From: Methylobacterium haplocladii
GTDB taxonomy: Bacteria > Pseudomonadota > Alphaproteobacteria > Rhizobiales > Beijerinckiaceae
DNA length: 64,000 bases
NCBI RefSeq assembly: GCF_007992175.1
Contig: NZ_BJZT01000038.1
Coordinates: 25,213-89,212, forward strand
Direction of reading: 5' to 3'
A program made the position numbers and the translations under genes. Below, in pieces: positions 10,389 to 19,333 of the stretch. The notes below the pieces were generated by a model, which saw only the letters and a program-made list of their open reading frames with translations, was not told the DNA's origin and made no database searches. Position 1 is the first letter of the stretch. Every line of letters begins with the position of its first letter.

Positions 10389-10590
10389 GGCAGGCCGTCG
10401 AACGCTCCGTTCAGGCCTTCGCTATCGCCAGCGAACGCGACCAAATTGAGCCCGCCAGCCCAAGGCGCCATTCGTGCCGCATGACGAAACCGTAATGCCG
10501 GCGCCACGCCCAGGTCAGGCGGCGGCCCGTATTTCTGGCGATACGCTCCGCCCTGCACGGCGACAGCACGACCGCTTTCCGGAGATCTCC

Positions 10591-12120
10591 ATGACAACGA
10601 CCTTCCGTCGTCGCGCCCTCGCTTCCGTCGCCGCCGCGGCCATCGTCGCCGGCGGCGCGGCGGGCGTCGGCGCGATTGCCCCCGCGACCCAGGTGCTGGC
10701 TCAGGCGCTGCCCAAGACCCCGATCGAGGCGCCCGAGCATCCGCCGGGCTCGTTCGCCGGCATCGTCAACAAGGTGAAGCCCGCCGTGGTCGCCGTGAAG
10801 GTGAAGCTCAACGACGACGCCACCGACGATGACGACGACGGCCCGGGCCGTCCCAACATGCAGCAGGTCCCGCCGCAGCTGCGCGAGTTCTTCAAGCGCT
10901 TCGGGCAGGGTGGTCCCAATGGCGGGCAGCAGGGTCAGAACGGCGCCCCGCAGCGCCAGGGACAGCGCGGTGCCGTCGGCTCGGGCTTCATCATCTCCGC
11001 CGACGGCTACGTCGTCACCAACAACCACGTGGTGAGCAAGGCCAAGAGCGTTCAGGTCACCCTCGACGACAACCGCACCCTCGACGCCAAGGTGATCGGC
11101 ACCGACCCGAAGACCGACATCGCCCTCCTGAAGATCAAGGACGACGGCTCCTACCCCTACGTGTCCTTCGGCAAGTCCGCGCCGCAGGTCGGCGACTGGG
11201 TGGTGGCGATCGGCAACCCGTTCGGCCTCGGCGGCACCGTCACCGCCGGCATCGTCTCGGCCCGCGGCCGCGACATCGGCGCCGGTCCCTACGACGACTT
11301 CCTGCAGATCGATGCGCCGATCAACAAAGGCAATTCGGGCGGCCCGGACTTCAACGTCCAGGGCGAAGTGGTGGGCGTGAACACCGCGATCGCCTCGCCG
11401 TCGGGCGGCAGCGTCGGTCTCGCCTTCGCCATCCCCGCCGAGACCGTGCAGGCGGTGGTCGACCAGCTCCGCAACGACGGCAAGGTTGTGCGCGGCTATC
11501 TCGGCGTGCAGATCCAGCCGGTGACGCAGGACATCGCCGACAGCCTCGGTCTCCAGAAGGCCAAGGGCGCCCTGGTGAACTCCACCGAGAGCGGCACCCC
11601 CGCCTCCAAGGCGGGCCTGAAGACGGGCGACGTGATCGAGAAGGTCGACGGCAAGCCGATCGACGACGCCAAGGAGCTCTCGCGCAAGATCGCCGGCCTG
11701 AAGCCCGGCACGAAGGTCGAGCTCGCCTACCTGCGCAATGGCAAGAGCGACGTCGCCACGGTCGAACTCGGGACCTTGCCCACGGACCTTAAGGCGGCCC
11801 GCAGCGACGACGAGGGCGGCTTCGCGAACAACGGCCAGCCGCGCCTCGGGCTCGGCCTCGCCCCGGCGGACGAGGTCGGCCTCGGATCGAGCGGCGTCGC
11901 CGTGGTGCGGGTCGATCCCGAGGGTCCGGCCGCCGCCAAGGGCATCGAGCAGGGCGACGTGATCCTGGATGTCGCCGGCACCAACGTGTCGAGCCCCGCC
12001 GACGTCGCCGCGCAGATCCGCACGGCCGAGTCCAACGGACGCAAGGCGGTCCTGATGCGCGTCAAGAATTCGAAGGGCGTGACCCGCTTCGTGGCGGTCT
12101 CGCTGTCGAAGAGCGGCTGA
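10591..12120 (+). CDS. degP: Do-like periplasmic serine protease (DegP/HtrA family)
   Basis: Envelope protease/chaperone that degrades misfolded periplasmic proteins. The 509-residue protein has an N-terminal signal peptide (cleavage expected near VLAQA, about residue 38). A Gly/Gln-rich linker follows, then a trypsin-like domain with H146 in TNNHVV, D176 in KTDIALL and S249 in NKGNSGGP, and two PDZ domains (about residues 275-370 and 395-505). The residue after GNSGGP is D rather than the usual L/F, a minor oddity. The start at 10591 lies behind CCGGAGATCTCC and gives a proper signal peptide; the frame is open 39 codons further upstream. A strong terminator follows. Confidence 0.94.
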   Translation: MTTTFRRRALASVAAAAIVAGGAAGVGAIAPATQVLAQALPKTPIEAPEHPPGSFAGIVNKVKPAVVAVKVKLNDDATDDDDDGPGRPNMQQVPPQLREFFKRFGQGGPNGGQQGQNGAPQRQGQRGAVGSGFIISADGYVVTNNHVVSKAKSVQVTLDDNRTLDAKVIGTDPKTDIALLKIKDDGSYPYVSFGKSAPQVGDWVVAIGNPFGLGGTVTAGIVSARGRDIGAGPYDDFLQIDAPINKGNSGGPDFNVQGEVVGVNTAIASPSGGSVGLAFAIPAETVQAVVDQLRNDGKVVRGYLGVQIQPVTQDIADSLGLQKAKGALVNSTESGTPASKAGLKTGDVIEKVDGKPIDDAKELSRKIAGLKPGTKVELAYLRNGKSDVATVELGTLPTDLKAARSDDEGGFANNGQPRLGLGLAPADEVGLGSSGVAVVRVDPEGPAAAKGIEQGDVILDVAGTNVSSPADVAAQIRTAESNGRKAVLMRVKNSKGVTRFVAVSLSKSG

Positions 12121-12186
12121 GTCCGGCCGCTCGACCCGGCGCGGTCTTCTCCCCGCGCCGGGCCCGTTTCCCTCGATTCCCCGACT

Positions 12187-12218
12187 GCGCCGACCCGGAA
12201 ACGGGTCGGCGCTTTTTT
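12187..12218 (+). terminator. Intrinsic terminator after degP
   Basis: An 11-bp perfect stem (12187-12197 with 12202-12212) with a GAAA tetraloop is followed by six T. This is the most canonical Rho-independent terminator in the window and ends the protease transcript. Confidence 0.95.
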
Positions 12219-12287
12219 CATTGCGGGGATGCGCGGGCGAACCACGGCGCCCCGTCGGCGTTCTCCCGGGGTAGCGGAGAGCGACAT

Positions 12288-13175
12288 ATGACAAGCCCAC
12301 AGGGCTCGGCGGCACAATCCGGGACCTTCGCCATCGGCGGCGATCTCAGCGTCCATCGCCTCGGCTTCGGCGCGATGCGCGTCACCGGTCCCGGCATCTG
12401 GGGCGAGCCGGACGACCCCGAGAAAGTCAGGGCGACGTTGAGGCGGGTGCCGGAACTCGGCATCGACCTGATCGACACCGCCGACAGCTACGGCCCGTTC
12501 GTCAGCGAGGACCTGATCCGCGAGGTCCTCTACCCCTATGACGGCCTCGTCGTCGCCACCAAGGGCGGCCTGACCCGGCACGGGCCGGATGTCTGGCGGC
12601 CAGTCGGAAACCCCGATTATCTCCGTCAATGCGTGCTGATGAGCCTGCGCCGCTTGAAGGTCGACCGCATCGACCTCTGGCAGCTCCACCGCATCGGTCC
12701 CGACGTCCCACGCGAACGTCAGTTCGAGGTGATCGCGGCGATGCGTGACGAGGGTCTGATCCGCCATGTCGGCCTCTCCGAGGTTTCGGTCGAGGAGATC
12801 GAGGCGGCCCGGTCGTTCTTCCCGGTCGCCACCGTTCAGAACCGCTTCAACCTCGTCGACCGGACCAGCGAAGCGGTGCTGGACCACTGCGAACAGCACG
12901 GTATCGGCTTCATCCCCTGGGCGCCTCTCGACAAGGGCACGCTTGCGAAGCCCGGCTCGGCGCTCGCGGAGATCGCGATCAAGCGCGGTACCAATGCCGG
13001 GGCCGTCGCGTTGGCGTGGCTGCTGAAGCGCTCGCCGGTGATCCTGCCGATCCCCGGAACCGGCGACCCCGAGCATCTCGCCGAGAACGTGCGTGGCGCC
13101 GGCCTCGCTCTCACCGACGACGAATTCCGGGCGCTCGACACGCAGGGCCGGGCGGCCTCGACGTCGGCTTCGTGA
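12288..13175 (+). CDS. Aldo/keto reductase
   Basis: NAD(P)H-dependent oxidoreductase of the aldo/keto reductase superfamily. The 295-residue protein has the (beta/alpha)8 signature LGFGAMRVTG at the N-terminus. The catalytic tetrad is recognisable: D and Y in IDTADSYG, K in VVATKGG and H in LWQLHRI. The C-terminal cofactor region is IPGTGDPEHLAENV. It is a single gene behind the degP terminator, with a GGAGAG site before the ATG. The substrate cannot be predicted. It resembles the family often annotated as general stress or quinone/aldehyde reductases. Confidence 0.9.
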   Translation: MTSPQGSAAQSGTFAIGGDLSVHRLGFGAMRVTGPGIWGEPDDPEKVRATLRRVPELGIDLIDTADSYGPFVSEDLIREVLYPYDGLVVATKGGLTRHGPDVWRPVGNPDYLRQCVLMSLRRLKVDRIDLWQLHRIGPDVPRERQFEVIAAMRDEGLIRHVGLSEVSVEEIEAARSFFPVATVQNRFNLVDRTSEAVLDHCEQHGIGFIPWAPLDKGTLAKPGSALAEIAIKRGTNAGAVALAWLLKRSPVILPIPGTGDPEHLAENVRGAGLALTDDEFRALDTQGRAASTSAS

Positions 13176-13336
13176 GCGTTTTCATGCGGCGCACCCGGCG
13201 CCACGACATCAACCAGCAATGGATCGATGCGACATCGGCGAGGCCTCAGGCGACGTTCGGCTGCCGCCCGCCACAAAGTTGCCCGAATCCTGCATGGCGC
13301 GCCGCAACGCCGTCTGCCGACCGGAAAGGCCCCCAT

Positions 13337-13792
13337 ATGCGCGCTGCGACTCTGACATTGGCCGGACTGCTGGCGATCTCCGCGGCTCTCCCCGCCATGG
13401 CGCGGCCGGTCTGGACCAGCGGCACCTTCGTCTATGCCGATCTCTGCACGGACCAGAACGCCGGCCGGCTCGAAGGCCGCCGCGTCACGGTGCGGCGCTC
13501 GCCCAATGGCGATGGCGTGCTCTACGAGGCGGCGGCGGGCGCGGCCGTCACGCCGGTTCCGGCCGAGGTCCTGTCGATCGACGACGGCACCCGGCAGATC
13601 GCCTTCACCGTCGAGAGCGAGGCCGGACCGATGCATTTCCAGGGCGTCGCAGGGGCCGATGTCCTGGCCGGTACGCTCAGCGACGGCTCCGGCGACCGCC
13701 CCCTGCGCCTGCGCCGGGTGCTGCGTTCGCACGAGCGCGAGGCTTGCCAAGCCATGCAGCAGGACCCGGACACCACCGCCTCCACGAATTGA
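13337..13792 (+). CDS. Exported protein of unknown function
   Basis: The 151-residue product has a clear signal peptide (MRAATLTLAGLLAISAALPAMA, cleavage expected near residue 22). The mature part is mostly beta-strand-like, with two cysteines (ADLCTDQ and EREACQAM) that could form a disulfide. I do not recognise a family. It stands alone between the aldo/keto reductase and another exported protein gene, and an AGGCCCCCAT context precedes the start. Confidence 0.65.
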   Translation: MRAATLTLAGLLAISAALPAMARPVWTSGTFVYADLCTDQNAGRLEGRRVTVRRSPNGDGVLYEAAAGAAVTPVPAEVLSIDDGTRQIAFTVESEAGPMHFQGVAGADVLAGTLSDGSGDRPLRLRRVLRSHEREACQAMQQDPDTTASTN

Positions 13793-13908
13793 TTCTTGTG
13801 TGAAGGCCGAGTGCGAATCCCCATCGCTGCGGACGCTGCGAAGCGACCCAGCGCCATGCGGGAATGCCCGGCTCGCCACGGCGGCGCGCGCGGGCTAGAC
13901 CGACAGGC

Positions 13909-14397
13909 ATGATCCTTCGTGCCGCCGCAGCCGGTCTCGCCCTCTGCCTCGCCGCCGGCACTCCGGCCCGAGCCGACGGTTGCGACGCGCTGACCGCACG
14001 GCTCATCCGCGGCACCGGCGCCTCGTTCGCCGGACGCACCGGCCCGCTGGTCGTGTTTCGGGCGACCGACGCGGAACGCATGAGCCTCGATTGCGGAACG
14101 CCCCACCGGATGATCTTTCGCTCCCGCGAGCGCGAGCCGAACCGCTTTTACTTCGTGCTGATCGGCCTGGCCGCGACGACGCTCGCCGGCGCCGATGCGG
14201 AGCGCGTCGAGGTCCTGGCCCTGAACCTGCACCAGCAGACGCTGCTCACGGGTGAGCCGCAGCAAGGCAGGCTGGGAGGCGTGGTCCTGCGCTGCGAGCC
14301 GACGGACCGGCTCGACGGCTTTTCCGACGGGGCGCTGTGCCGGCTCGCAGCGGACCGGAGGCCGAGGCGCAGGGGCGGCCTTTCCGCACGCTCATGA
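13909..14397 (+). CDS. Exported protein of unknown function upstream of kdsA
   Basis: The 162-residue product starts with a signal peptide (MILRAAAAGLALCLAAGTPARA, cleavage near residue 22). The mature domain has four cysteines (DGCDALT, LDCGTPH, LRCEPTD, GALCRLA), suggesting disulfides in the periplasm. The function is not recognised. Its stop overlaps the kdsA ATG (ATGA at 14394-14397), so the two genes are probably co-translated; whether the link to Kdo synthesis is functional is inference. The last 15 residues are Arg-rich and may be a poorly conserved tail. Confidence 0.68.
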   Translation: MILRAAAAGLALCLAAGTPARADGCDALTARLIRGTGASFAGRTGPLVVFRATDAERMSLDCGTPHRMIFRSREREPNRFYFVLIGLAATTLAGADAERVEVLALNLHQQTLLTGEPQQGRLGGVVLRCEPTDRLDGFSDGALCRLAADRRPRRRGGLSARS

Positions 14398-15269
14398 GCG
14401 CGGTAGAGCGGGGCATGTCGCAGCAGCCCGCCACCGGTCCCGTCGTCCATGCCGGCGCCGTCGCCTTCGCCAACCATTTGCCTTTCGCGCTGATCGCCGG
14501 CCCCTGCCAGCTCGAGAGCCGCGAGCACGCCCTCACCATCGCCGCGGCGCTCAAGGAGATGACCGAACGGCTCGGCATCGGCCTCGTCTTCAAATCCTCC
14601 TTCGACAAGGCCAACCGCACCTCCGGCAGCACCGCCCGCGGCATCGGACTGGAGGGCGCGCTGCCGATCTTCTCGGAGATCAAGGAGCGCTTCGGCCTGC
14701 CGGTGCTCACGGACGTGCACGAGGCCTCGCACTGCGCCGCGGCGGCCGAGGTCGTCGACGTGCTGCAGATCCCGGCCTTCCTCTGCCGGCAGACCGACCT
14801 GCTGCTCGCCGCCGCCGCCACCGGCCGGGTCGTCAACGTCAAGAAGGGTCAGTTCCTGGCACCCTGGGACATGGCCCATGTCGCCGCCAAAGTGACCGGG
14901 GCCGGCAACCCCAATGTCATGGTGACCGAGCGCGGCGCCTCGTTCGGCTACAACACGCTGGTCTCCGACATGCGGTCGCTGCCGGTCATGGCGCGGGTCA
15001 CCCACGGCGCGCCGGTGGTGTTCGACGCGACGCACTCCGTCCAGCAGCCGGGCGGGCAGGGTGCGACCTCGGGCGGACAGCGGGAGTTCGTGCCGGTGCT
15101 GGCCCGCGCCGCGGTGGCGGTGGGCGTCGCCGGCCTGTTCATCGAGACCCATCAGGATCCCGACAGCGCCCCCTCGGACGGACCGAACATGGTGCCGCTC
15201 GCGGCGATGCCGGCACTGCTCGCACGGCTCCAGGCCTTCGACCGGCTGGCCAAGGATTCGGCATCGTAG
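14394..15269 (+). CDS. kdsA: KdsA, 3-deoxy-D-manno-octulosonate 8-phosphate synthase
   Basis: Condenses phosphoenolpyruvate with arabinose 5-phosphate to make Kdo-8-phosphate for lipopolysaccharide. The 291-residue protein has a 30-residue variable N-terminus, then FALIAGPCQLES, FKSSFDKANRTS, LTDVHE and IETHQDPD. The cysteine at position 38 (GPCQLES) is the residue that marks the metal-dependent class, in contrast to the Asn of the E. coli enzyme. The ATG at 14394 overlaps the upstream stop; a second ATG at 14415 (MSQQPATG) is also possible. Confidence 0.95.
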   Translation: MSAVERGMSQQPATGPVVHAGAVAFANHLPFALIAGPCQLESREHALTIAAALKEMTERLGIGLVFKSSFDKANRTSGSTARGIGLEGALPIFSEIKERFGLPVLTDVHEASHCAAAAEVVDVLQIPAFLCRQTDLLLAAAATGRVVNVKKGQFLAPWDMAHVAAKVTGAGNPNVMVTERGASFGYNTLVSDMRSLPVMARVTHGAPVVFDATHSVQQPGGQGATSGGQREFVPVLARAAVAVGVAGLFIETHQDPDSAPSDGPNMVPLAAMPALLARLQAFDRLAKDSAS

Positions 15270-15456
15270 TTAACGCAACGGTTCCGGTCGTTCGCCACCC
15301 TGCTTTCAGCACAGGTTCAGGTCGCGCATGCGATCTTAAGGCCACCGAAAATCTTCGGGTTGGCGGATGCGGTCTCGGATTTCCTCGAGTTCTTGGGAAC
15401 TCGCTGTGAAGCTCGGCGTTATCCGCCCTAACAAAGCCTGAAGTGGGAAGGACGCT

Positions 15457-15789
15457 ATGCGCAAACTTGCAATCATCACGGCCATCGTGGCTTCGACCAT
15501 CCCGATGCTCGCAGCGACCGCCGAAGCGCGGCCCTATGGCCGCGGCTATTACGGCGGGGGTCATTACGGCGGCGGCTATGGTCGTGGCTACTACGGCGGC
15601 CGTCGCGGGATCGGCACGGGTGCGGCCGTCGGCCTCGGTATCGCCGGTCTCGCGGCCGGTGCCATCGCCGCCGGTGCAGCCAGCAACTATTACGGCCGGC
15701 CGGGCTACGGCTACTATGAGCGTCCGGCTTACGGTTACGCCCCGGCCTATGGCTACGGCGGCGGCTACGGTGGCTATTACGGCTACTGA
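15457..15789 (+). CDS. Gly/Tyr-rich exported protein with glycine-zipper segment
   Basis: The 110-residue protein has a signal peptide (MRKLAIITAIVASTIPMLAATAEA). A run of YGRGY/YGGGHY repeats follows, then a small-residue hydrophobic segment (GTGAAVGLGIAGLAAGAIAAGAAS) resembling a glycine zipper, and a Tyr/Gly/Pro-rich tail. Such proteins are common in Hyphomicrobiales and are usually unannotated envelope or surface proteins. An AGTGGGAAGG site precedes the ATG, and a terminator lies 24 bases after the stop. The function is unknown. Confidence 0.75.
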   Translation: MRKLAIITAIVASTIPMLAATAEARPYGRGYYGGGHYGGGYGRGYYGGRRGIGTGAAVGLGIAGLAAGAIAAGAASNYYGRPGYGYYERPAYGYAPAYGYGGGYGGYYGY

Positions 15790-15812
15790 TCCTCGGGATC
15801 ACGAAGTTGGGG

Positions 15813-15843
15813 AGGGCGGCCGGTGAAAACCGGTCGCCCTTTT
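15813..15843 (+). terminator. Intrinsic terminator after the Gly/Tyr-rich gene
   Basis: A 12-bp stem (15813-15824 with 15829-15840, one G-U pair) and a GAAA loop are followed by TTTC. It ends the 15457-15789 gene. Confidence 0.85.
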
Positions 15844-15989
15844 CATGTGCCGTGACACGGTCGATCCGCCGGACGCTCAGCCGGCCGGACATGGTTCAGT
15901 CTTCGGGGGTGAGCATGCCAGCCCTATGAGCGGTGCTCGATCAAGCCGGATCGGGCCGCGGAAAACTGCGAATACCTGTCCGAACCTGC

Positions 15990-16454
15990 TCAGCCGCGGC
16001 CACGATAGGGGGCCACGCCCTGCTCGGGCAGCCAGATGCCCTTCAGCGGCTCGCCAGTCTGCCAGAACACGTCGATGGGAATGCCGCCGCGTGGGTACCA
16101 ATACCCGCCGATGCGCAGCCAGCGCGGTTCGAGCAGCGCCGTCAGCCGCCGGCCGATGCCGACCGTGCAATCCTCGTGGAAGGCACCGTGGTTGCGGAAA
16201 GCGCCGAGATAGAGCTTGAGCGATTTCGATTCGACCAGCCACGCGCCCGGTACGTAATCGATCACCAGTGTCGCGAAATCCGGTTGGCCGGTCACCGGGC
16301 AGAGCGAAGTGAACTCGGGCGCCGTGAAGCGCGCGAGGTAATCGGTATCGGCATGCGGATTCGGCACCCGGTCGAGTTGCGCGGCCTCCGGAGAGGCGGG
16401 CAGGGGCGTGGCCTGACCGAGTTGCAGGCCGGCGGCTGAAGGATCATCGCTCAT
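15990..16454 (-). CDS. queF: QueF, NADPH-dependent 7-cyano-7-deazaguanine reductase
   Basis: Reduces preQ0 to preQ1 in queuosine biosynthesis. The 154-residue protein is of the short, unimodular QueF type in the T-fold superfamily. C52 in EFTSLCPVTGQPDF is the catalytic thioimide cysteine and D59 the partner aspartate. ESKSLKLYL is the QueF-specific NADPH-binding motif, and FHEDC follows. I chose the start at 16454; an upstream ATG at 16496 would add an unconserved 14-residue stretch. It is a single gene on the minus strand, convergent with the preceding gene. Confidence 0.95.
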   Translation of the reverse strand: MSDDPSAAGLQLGQATPLPASPEAAQLDRVPNPHADTDYLARFTAPEFTSLCPVTGQPDFATLVIDYVPGAWLVESKSLKLYLGAFRNHGAFHEDCTVGIGRRLTALLEPRWLRIGGYWYPRGGIPIDVFWQTGEPLKGIWLPEQGVAPYRGRG

Positions 16455-16693
16455 GCCGCCGCTATAGCGGCTGGCCGCGCGCGGCGCATCTCGCACGGAA
16501 TGGTTGCACGCGCATCAAGTGCCCGGGCGTTCTTTCCAAGACCTGGAAAAATACTTCGAACACCGGAAAGATTCTTCATGGCCGGCGGCGCTTGCCCGGC
16601 GCTGTCGCTTGGCGGATAAGCCGCGCGGATGATGTCGCACCCTGCCGCTCGCTGCCGGGCCGGTCCCGCGCGACGCCTGACGAAGGACGTTCC

Positions 16694-17983
16694 ATGACCG
16701 CGATCACCAACATCGCCGCCCGCGAGATCCTCGACAGCCGGGGCAACCCCACGGTCGAGGTGGACGTGCTGCTGGAAGACGGCTCCTTCGGCCGCGCCGC
16801 GGTGCCGTCGGGCGCCTCCACCGGCGCGCACGAGGCCGTGGAACTCCGCGATGGCGACAAGGCGCGCTTCGGCGGCAAGGGCGTGCTCAAGGCGGTCGAG
16901 GCGGTGCAGACCGAGATCCTCGACGCCATCGGCGGCATGGAGGCCGAGGATCAGGTCGCCATCGACGAGGCGATGATCGCGCTGGACGGCACGCACAACA
17001 AGGCACGCCTCGGCGCCAACGCGATTCTCGGCGTCTCGCTCGCCGTGGCCAAGGCTGCCGCCGAGACCGCCGGCCTGCCGCTCTACCGCTATGTCGGCGG
17101 CGTCCAGGGCCGCGTCCTGCCCGTGCCGATGATGAACATCGTCAACGGCGGCGCGCATGCCGACAACCCGATCGACTTCCAGGAATTCATGGTGATGCCG
17201 ATCGGCGCCTCCTCGCTCAGCGAGGCCGTGCGGATGGGCGCCGAGATCTTCCACACGCTCAAGAGCGCCCTGAAGAAGGCCGGTCACAACACCAATGTCG
17301 GCGACGAGGGCGGCTTCGCCCCGAACCTGCCTTCGGCCGAGGCCGCCCTCGACTTCGTGATGGAGTCGATCCAGGCCGCCGGCTTCAAGCCGGGCCAGGA
17401 CGTGGTGCTGGCGCTCGATTGCGCGGCCACCGAGTTCTTCAAGGACGGCGCCTACCGCTACGAGGGCGAAGGCCAGACCCGCTCCATCGAGCAGCAGGTG
17501 GACTACCTCGCCAAGCTCGCCAGCGCGTACCCGATCCTCTCGATCGAGGACGGCATGTCCGAGGACGACTGGGAGGGCTGGAACCTGCTCACCCGTAAGA
17601 TCGGCGACCGGGTTCAGCTCGTGGGCGACGACCTGTTCGTGACCAATGTCGAGCGCCTGTCGCGCGGCATCAAGGAGGGCACGGCCAACTCGATCCTGGT
17701 GAAGGTCAACCAGATCGGGTCGCTCACCGAAACGCTCGCTGCCGTAGATATGGCGCAGCGCGCCGGCTACACCGCGGTGATGTCGCACCGCTCGGGCGAG
17801 ACCGAGGATTCGACCATCGCGGATCTGGCCGTCGCGACGAATTGCGGGCAGATCAAGACCGGCTCCCTCGCCCGCTCCGACCGGTTGGCCAAGTACAACC
17901 AGCTGATCCGCATCGAGGAAGGCCTCGGCGCGCAGGGGCGCTATGCCGGCCGCGAGGCGCTGAAGCAGCTGGCGACGCGCTGA
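16694..17983 (+). CDS. eno: Enolase
   Basis: Glycolytic enzyme interconverting 2-phosphoglycerate and phosphoenolpyruvate; also an RNA degradosome component in some bacteria. The 429-residue protein has the normal length and motifs: EILDSRGNPTVEV, SGASTG, NIVNGGAHADN, SIEDGMSEDDW, VGDDLFVTN, LVKVNQIGSLTET, and SHRSGETEDS with the catalytic His/Lys region. The start at 16694 matches the family N-terminus. In most Alphaproteobacteria eno is followed directly by ftsB and the pdh genes; here an unrelated minus-strand gene sits between them. Confidence 0.98.
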   Translation: MTAITNIAAREILDSRGNPTVEVDVLLEDGSFGRAAVPSGASTGAHEAVELRDGDKARFGGKGVLKAVEAVQTEILDAIGGMEAEDQVAIDEAMIALDGTHNKARLGANAILGVSLAVAKAAAETAGLPLYRYVGGVQGRVLPVPMMNIVNGGAHADNPIDFQEFMVMPIGASSLSEAVRMGAEIFHTLKSALKKAGHNTNVGDEGGFAPNLPSAEAALDFVMESIQAAGFKPGQDVVLALDCAATEFFKDGAYRYEGEGQTRSIEQQVDYLAKLASAYPILSIEDGMSEDDWEGWNLLTRKIGDRVQLVGDDLFVTNVERLSRGIKEGTANSILVKVNQIGSLTETLAAVDMAQRAGYTAVMSHRSGETEDSTIADLAVATNCGQIKTGSLARSDRLAKYNQLIRIEEGLGAQGRYAGREALKQLATR

Positions 17984-17992
17984 GACCGATAT

Positions 17993-19249
17993 TCAGTTTG
18001 CAGTGCTGGCGTTGCCGGTCGCGACCTCTCGCAGGGAGGTCGCAATGCGGGGCCTTAGTGCATTGACGAAGGCATTAATCGCTTCGCGGAACCATTGAAG
18101 CTGCTCTTCGCGCACGGCAGGATCGCCGAGCTTGGGGTAGCGCTTCGATGCCGCGACACGAACCTTTCCATTTCCGTCGCGCGACCAAACGACCGGCAAA
18201 CCGATCTCGTTCGTGATGTCTTCACGATCAATTTCAAGCTGTAGGCCGATCGCCATAGCGACCGCGCTTGTCCGGTCACTTCCGAGGAAGATGCCAATGC
18301 CACCCTCCTTCTGACTAAAGTAACAGGTCAGCCACATCCCGGGAGTTGGCATTCGGAAGAATATATTTGGCTGCGAAAGCGGATTCGCAAGCGGCTGCTC
18401 GGCATCATCTAACCGGATTGTCGTGAGCAAATCGACCCAAAATTGTTTGTGCCTAGCTTCCCGCTCGCTCGGCTCAAGAATTCTCGACTCCTCTGGTCCT
18501 GCTGCCTCGACCTCATCGACAAGCTTCAAATCATTCCCCGCCAAAGCGACGACACTGCGGTTGACGATTAATGTCTTTGTCAAGACGCGCGGCTGAACGA
18601 TTAACTGTCCTTCTCCTACCTCAAAAATTTGCATTTCTACGAGACCGAACGTGAAGTGTAGGCCCGTTGTCCCTTGAATGTAACTGGCGATAGCCTCGAC
18701 ACCCTCGCGGATGCCATCGCCGAGCACCAGTAGAAGCACACGCCCCTGCGCGAGGTTGCGCGTTACGTTGTCGACGAAGGCAGCCTGATCAAGATCTGGC
18801 AATCGCGCTTGCTCTTGAACGTGAGCGAAGAGGTCGAACCCCTGCTTTTTTCGGGCTCGGGCGGCTTCGCGCTGGAGGTCGGAAAATGTCCACTCCCGGA
18901 TTACACGCGCGTAATCAAGAATTTGCCCTACGACTTCGCGCCGAGCTTCTGGATTACGCCACAGCTTGCATTCGACAAGTGTCGGCATGCCAAGTGGATT
19001 GATAAACAATATATCCGCGAAACCAGCCTTTCGGGTATCGAGCTCCACGCAGACCGGAATAAGTGGGCCAAACGATGGGTCGAGCTCTTGGACTGGCACC
19101 GATTCCGGATGCGCGAAGACGAGGTCCCGAATCCAAGCCTCATCATAGCTTCTAGAAGAATCCCCCCTTTGAAGTGAAACGGGATCTAGTCTGCGGGTGG
19201 CCCGATCGCGGGACACGAGAACCAGAGGTGTGTGCTGGCGAGATGACAT
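17993..19249 (-). CDS. PD-(D/E)XK nuclease-like protein with DUF4268-like C-terminus
   Basis: A 418-residue protein, probably a DNA-cleaving or DNA-handling enzyme. The N-terminal half has the PD-(D/E)XK core: E38 in YDEAWIRDL, D79 in GFADILFI, and E93-x-K95 in VECKLW, followed by EVVGQILDYA, typical of this nuclease fold. A central region of about 100 residues is unassigned. The last 150 residues (from KQFWVDLL) look like DUF4268, a domain found in accessory and defence-type genes. The gene is opposite to its neighbours, ends 9 bases after the eno stop, and is AT-richer than the window (32 of 60 G/C at 18901-18960), indicating recent insertion between eno and ftsB. No methyltransferase or other partner is adjacent. 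The function is inferred from fold only. Confidence 0.75.
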   Translation of the reverse strand: MSSRQHTPLVLVSRDRATRRLDPVSLQRGDSSRSYDEAWIRDLVFAHPESVPVQELDPSFGPLIPVCVELDTRKAGFADILFINPLGMPTLVECKLWRNPEARREVVGQILDYARVIREWTFSDLQREAARARKKQGFDLFAHVQEQARLPDLDQAAFVDNVTRNLAQGRVLLLVLGDGIREGVEAIASYIQGTTGLHFTFGLVEMQIFEVGEGQLIVQPRVLTKTLIVNRSVVALAGNDLKLVDEVEAAGPEESRILEPSEREARHKQFWVDLLTTIRLDDAEQPLANPLSQPNIFFRMPTPGMWLTCYFSQKEGGIGIFLGSDRTSAVAMAIGLQLEIDREDITNEIGLPVVWSRDGNGKVRVAASKRYPKLGDPAVREEQLQWFREAINAFVNALRPRIATSLREVATGNASTAN

Positions 19250-19333
19250 CGCAGAATCCTGCCGGACGACGGTGCCTGTCGTCTACAGGTCGTGGCAACA
19301 CTTTCTTCACCCTGAGCGATGATGGTTGTCCCC

